DNA from: DATFFO01 sp963772815
GTDB taxonomy: Bacteria > Actinomycetota > Acidimicrobiia > Spongiisociales > ZC4RG35
NCBI GenBank assembly: GCA_963772815.1
Contig: CAVYYV010000005.1
Location: 1-64,000, forward strand
Length of the DNA stretch: 64,000 bases
Reading direction: 5' to 3'
Numbering within the stretch: the stretch's first letter is position 1; each line of letters starts with the position of its first letter. The notes below the pieces were generated by a model that was given only the letters and a program-made list of their open reading frames with translations, had not been told where the DNA came from and searched no databases. Below, in pieces: positions 61,801-64,000 of this stretch. Made by a program: the position numbers and the translations under genes.

Positions 61801-63663
61801 TTACCAAGCCCCTCCCCCACCGCCGCCGCCTCCCCCACCGCCGCCGCCGGAGAACCCTCCCCCGCCTCCCGAGCTGGACGGAGCGGCGAAGGCGCCGTTG
61901 AGGGCCGACTCGATTCCGGCGAAGGCGTTCTCCGAGGAGCCGCCCGAGTACCCGTGCGACCCGTACCAGTACACGTTCGACGCCTCCGCCAACTCGGGCG
62001 GGGCATTGAGCCGGGCGCTCTCCAGCACTTCGCTGGCCACCCCCAGCGCTACCCCGTAGACGAGGAATCGGTCCCACAGCGCCAGCGAGATGGCCGGCGC
62101 CTCCTCCAGGCGGGAGAAGTCACGCAGATAACGGAGGAAGGCCTCCCAGCGGGCCGCCTCAGTGGCTCCCTTCACCGTTCGCCGCACTCTCACCCGCCGG
62201 GGCCCGGTCACCGCCAGAAACAGGACCCCGTTGACGATGAGGGCAATGGCCACGGCGAAGAAGGCCGCTCCCTTGAGAAACACGCCGCCCGAGGCCTTGG
62301 AGACGATGAAGATCCCGAGGGCACCCAACCCGATGAAGCCGGCCGCCACCCAGATCACCACTCTCCGCCCGGAACGATCCAACAGCCCGGCCGATTCGAG
62401 CGAATCGGGGACCGCCTTGGCAAAGGCCTGATAGGACACCGAGTTGGCCTGGGCGTCTTCACGTATCAGCTTGCGGAACTCGTGCAGCGGCTGGGGCCCG
62501 TCGGCTAGGACCCGCTTCATCACGTCCAGAACATTCCTCTCGGACTCAGGGAGATGGTCGGGCACCTGGCCCAGGTCGAGCTCCAGGTCACTGATCTGCT
62601 CGTGACGCAGGCCGAGGAAGGTGGATTTCTCGCTCTGGATCGGCTTGGCGGTCAGGATCCCCCGCCTGATGAAGTCGAACACGGTGGCGGTGAAGGCGCG
62701 CTCGTCGGCTCTCCCCTGACTGAGCAGCGCCGACACCTGGGCCGGGGCCATGTCGCTGGGCGGCTCCTGCTCATACTGGCGGTCGTGAGCGACCTGCGGC
62801 TCCCTGCCGAAACGGAAATAGACGAACAGGGCCGCCAGCACCGCCGGCACCACCGCCAGGATAGCCGCCCAGGCCACGATGCTTCGGACCCTGGCCAGGG
62901 CGTCGGCGTCGGCCTGGCCGATCGCCACCTCGTCGGCTTTGATCACGTCGAGTCCGTTGCCAGAGACGACGGAGGCACCATCGGTGGAGGTGAGCAAGCG
63001 GCGAGGGAAGGCCACCCGGAACTCGACGTATTGGCCGGCGGGAACGTTGTGGGCGACCAGGGTGGGGCTGATGCCATCCGGGCCGAGGCTGGTCTGGCCC
63101 GAGACACTGGAAGGGTGTCCCCAAACCAGGGCCTCACCTGAGCTAGCCCCGGCGGGAATCGTCATGGTGGCGTCGAGCCGGTCGAGCCCCACACTCCATT
63201 CCTCACCCCACACCTGCAGATACACATCCACGTAGTCGTCATAGGCCTTGGCCAGGCCCAACATCGTGTACCTGATCTCGAAAGTGCGCGACTCATCGGC
63301 AGCGGCGTAATGCCAGACGATTCTCACCCTCCCGCCCAAGTCACGAACACCGAAGGTTCCCGGAGGCGAGGAGCACCCAAGGTCGGTGCAGGCTCCCGGC
63401 TGATAGATGCTGCCTCCCTCGGTCACCGACACGTCCGTGACCGACTCTCCAGCCCTGAGCGGTATCTCCCGGTATCCACCGCTGAAGCTGCCTTCGAAGG
63501 AGTAGGTGATGCGCTCGGTGACTGCGACGGACCCGTCGGGCTGCACCTGAACCGAAATGGTGACCTGGGGAAGGCTGTACGACTTGGCCAGCACCGGCAG
63601 CGCCCCACCGGCGACCAGCGCCGCCAGGGCCAGGGCGGCGACCAGGATGCGGGTGGTCTTCAG
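61801..63663 (-). CDS. DUF2207-domain membrane protein with Gly-rich tail
   Basis: The secreted DUF2207 domain (YSLPQVTISVQVQPDGSVAV, TYSFEGSFSGGYREIPLRAG, WHYAAADESRTFEIRYTMLG) is followed by three membrane helices (one near SIVAWAAILAVVPAVLAALF, two flanking residue 450). A cytoplasmic RRFGREPQ-like segment and a Gly/Ser tail with long Gly runs end the protein. From the GTG at 63594 it has 597 residues. The frame continues upstream to a CTG at 63663, which adds a signal peptide (LKTTRILVAALALAALVAGG) and overlaps the lemA stop. DUF2207 proteins commonly pair with LemA. The role is unknown. Confidence 0.88.
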   Translation of the reverse strand: MKTTRILVAALALAALVAGGALPVLAKSYSLPQVTISVQVQPDGSVAVTERITYSFEGSFSGGYREIPLRAGESVTDVSVTEGGSIYQPGACTDLGCSSPPGTFGVRDLGGRVRIVWHYAAADESRTFEIRYTMLGLAKAYDDYVDVYLQVWGEEWSVGLDRLDATMTIPAGASSGEALVWGHPSSVSGQTSLGPDGISPTLVAHNVPAGQYVEFRVAFPRRLLTSTDGASVVSGNGLDVIKADEVAIGQADADALARVRSIVAWAAILAVVPAVLAALFVYFRFGREPQVAHDRQYEQEPPSDMAPAQVSALLSQGRADERAFTATVFDFIRRGILTAKPIQSEKSTFLGLRHEQISDLELDLGQVPDHLPESERNVLDVMKRVLADGPQPLHEFRKLIREDAQANSVSYQAFAKAVPDSLESAGLLDRSGRRVVIWVAAGFIGLGALGIFIVSKASGGVFLKGAAFFAVAIALIVNGVLFLAVTGPRRVRVRRTVKGATEAARWEAFLRYLRDFSRLEEAPAISLALWDRFLVYGVALGVASEVLESARLNAPPELAEASNVYWYGSHGYSGGSSENAFAGIESALNGAFAAPSSSGGGGGFSGGGGGGGGGGGGGAW

Positions 63664-64000
63664 AAGTCCACCGCCGGAGGCGCCTCGGCCTCGGTCCCAG
63701 CCTCGAAGAAGGGCCGGATCTTGAAGCCGCTCATGCTGGCCACCAGGTTGGTGGGCACCGACTGGACGGCGTTGTTGTAGGTCAGCACCGAGTCGTTGTA
63801 GATCTGGCGAGAGACGGCTATCCGGTTCTCGGTGTCCGACAGCTGGGTTTGGAGCTCGGCGAAGTTGGGAGCGGCTTTGAGCTGCGGATAGTTCTCGGCC
63901 AGGGCGAACAGCTGGCGCAACGCTCCTGTGAGGACATTCTCGGCCTGGGCGGCCTCTTCCGGCCCCTGAGCGGCCTGGGCGGCGTTGCGAGCCTGGACGA
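63660..64000 (-). CDS. lemA: LemA family protein, partial
   Basis: The gene runs off the window on its 5' side. The visible C-terminal part reads RNAAQAAQGPEEAAQAENVL, LFALAENYPQLKAAPNFAEL, DTENRIAVSRQIYNDSVLTY and FKIRPFFE, all typical of LemA. LemA proteins have one N-terminal helix and a cytoplasmic or periplasmic helical bundle; their role is unclear. It overlaps the DUF2207 gene, as in many bacteria. Confidence 0.92.
   Translation of the reverse strand, partial: VQARNAAQAAQGPEEAAQAENVLTGALRQLFALAENYPQLKAAPNFAELQTQLSDTENRIAVSRQIYNDSVLTYNNAVQSVPTNLVASMSGFKIRPFFEAGTEAEAPPAVDF

Overview
The window is high-GC bacterial DNA from an actinobacterium. GTG starts are frequent, many gene pairs share 4-base overlaps, lipoproteins have Thr/Pro-rich linkers, and a single-domain NADP isocitrate dehydrogenase is present. 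TadE/TadG-like pilus proteins and a LuxR regulator without an ATPase domain add to this. The style suggests an uncultured Acidimicrobiia-like lineage, but no 16S or other decisive marker is present, so this is inference. Many non-core genes carry one or more frameshifts as sequenced, while most core metabolic genes are open. Either the assembly has indel errors or accessory genes are decaying.

Layout. 1-9038: pilus-associated pseudopilin genes on the plus strand, two successive sets of TadE + TadG followed by TadE + TadE + TadG. The first set is heavily frameshifted and the last trio is intact. Sigma-28-like promoters precede two of the units. 9072-12466: a DHDPS/NAL aldolase, an SCP2 protein behind a palindromic operator, a cytochrome c lipoprotein with a heme-copper-oxidase-like membrane protein, and HU with a terminator. 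12593-18592: mdh, the nadA-nadB-nadC NAD operon, and icd. 18706-23956: small membrane protein, RidA, LuxR regulator, frameshifted ICMT-like methyltransferase and alpha/beta hydrolase, flavin monooxygenase, and a 24-codon ORF. 23953-26947: purN-purH and folD. 27096-31169: a rhodanese/persulfide-dioxygenase-like sulfur module, two lipoproteins (one VanY-like) and a beta-hydroxyacid dehydrogenase. 31244-36699: acyl-CoA synthetase, histidine kinase overlapping an anchored Thr-rich surface protein, and a class V aminotransferase. 36956-39145: a large multi-pass membrane hydrolase.

39169-53650 is an amino-acid catabolic island. It holds a CoA ligase, tryptophan 2,3-dioxygenase and kynureninase. An SDR/enoyl-CoA hydratase/MBL/RidA operon, an acyl-CoA dehydrogenase, a thioesterase, TrpB2, hutH and hutI follow. 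Together they fit oxidation of tryptophan through anthranilate and 2-aminobenzoyl-CoA, and the first and third steps of histidine degradation. The formamidase, the 2-aminobenzoyl-CoA monooxygenase and hutU are not in the window. Between the acyl-CoA dehydrogenase and a CoA-binding protein lie a 20/21-base tandem repeat array and three copies of a hairpin repeat. A perfect 19-bp-arm palindrome precedes hutH.

53627-57148: an LppX-like lipoprotein and cytochrome bd (cydAB). 57220-61710 is a small accessory segment: a possible gene remnant, a frameshifted hydrolase, an intact IS1182-family element with terminal repeats, an unknown gene and a truncated acetyltransferase. 61801-64000: a DUF2207 membrane protein and a partial LemA gene.
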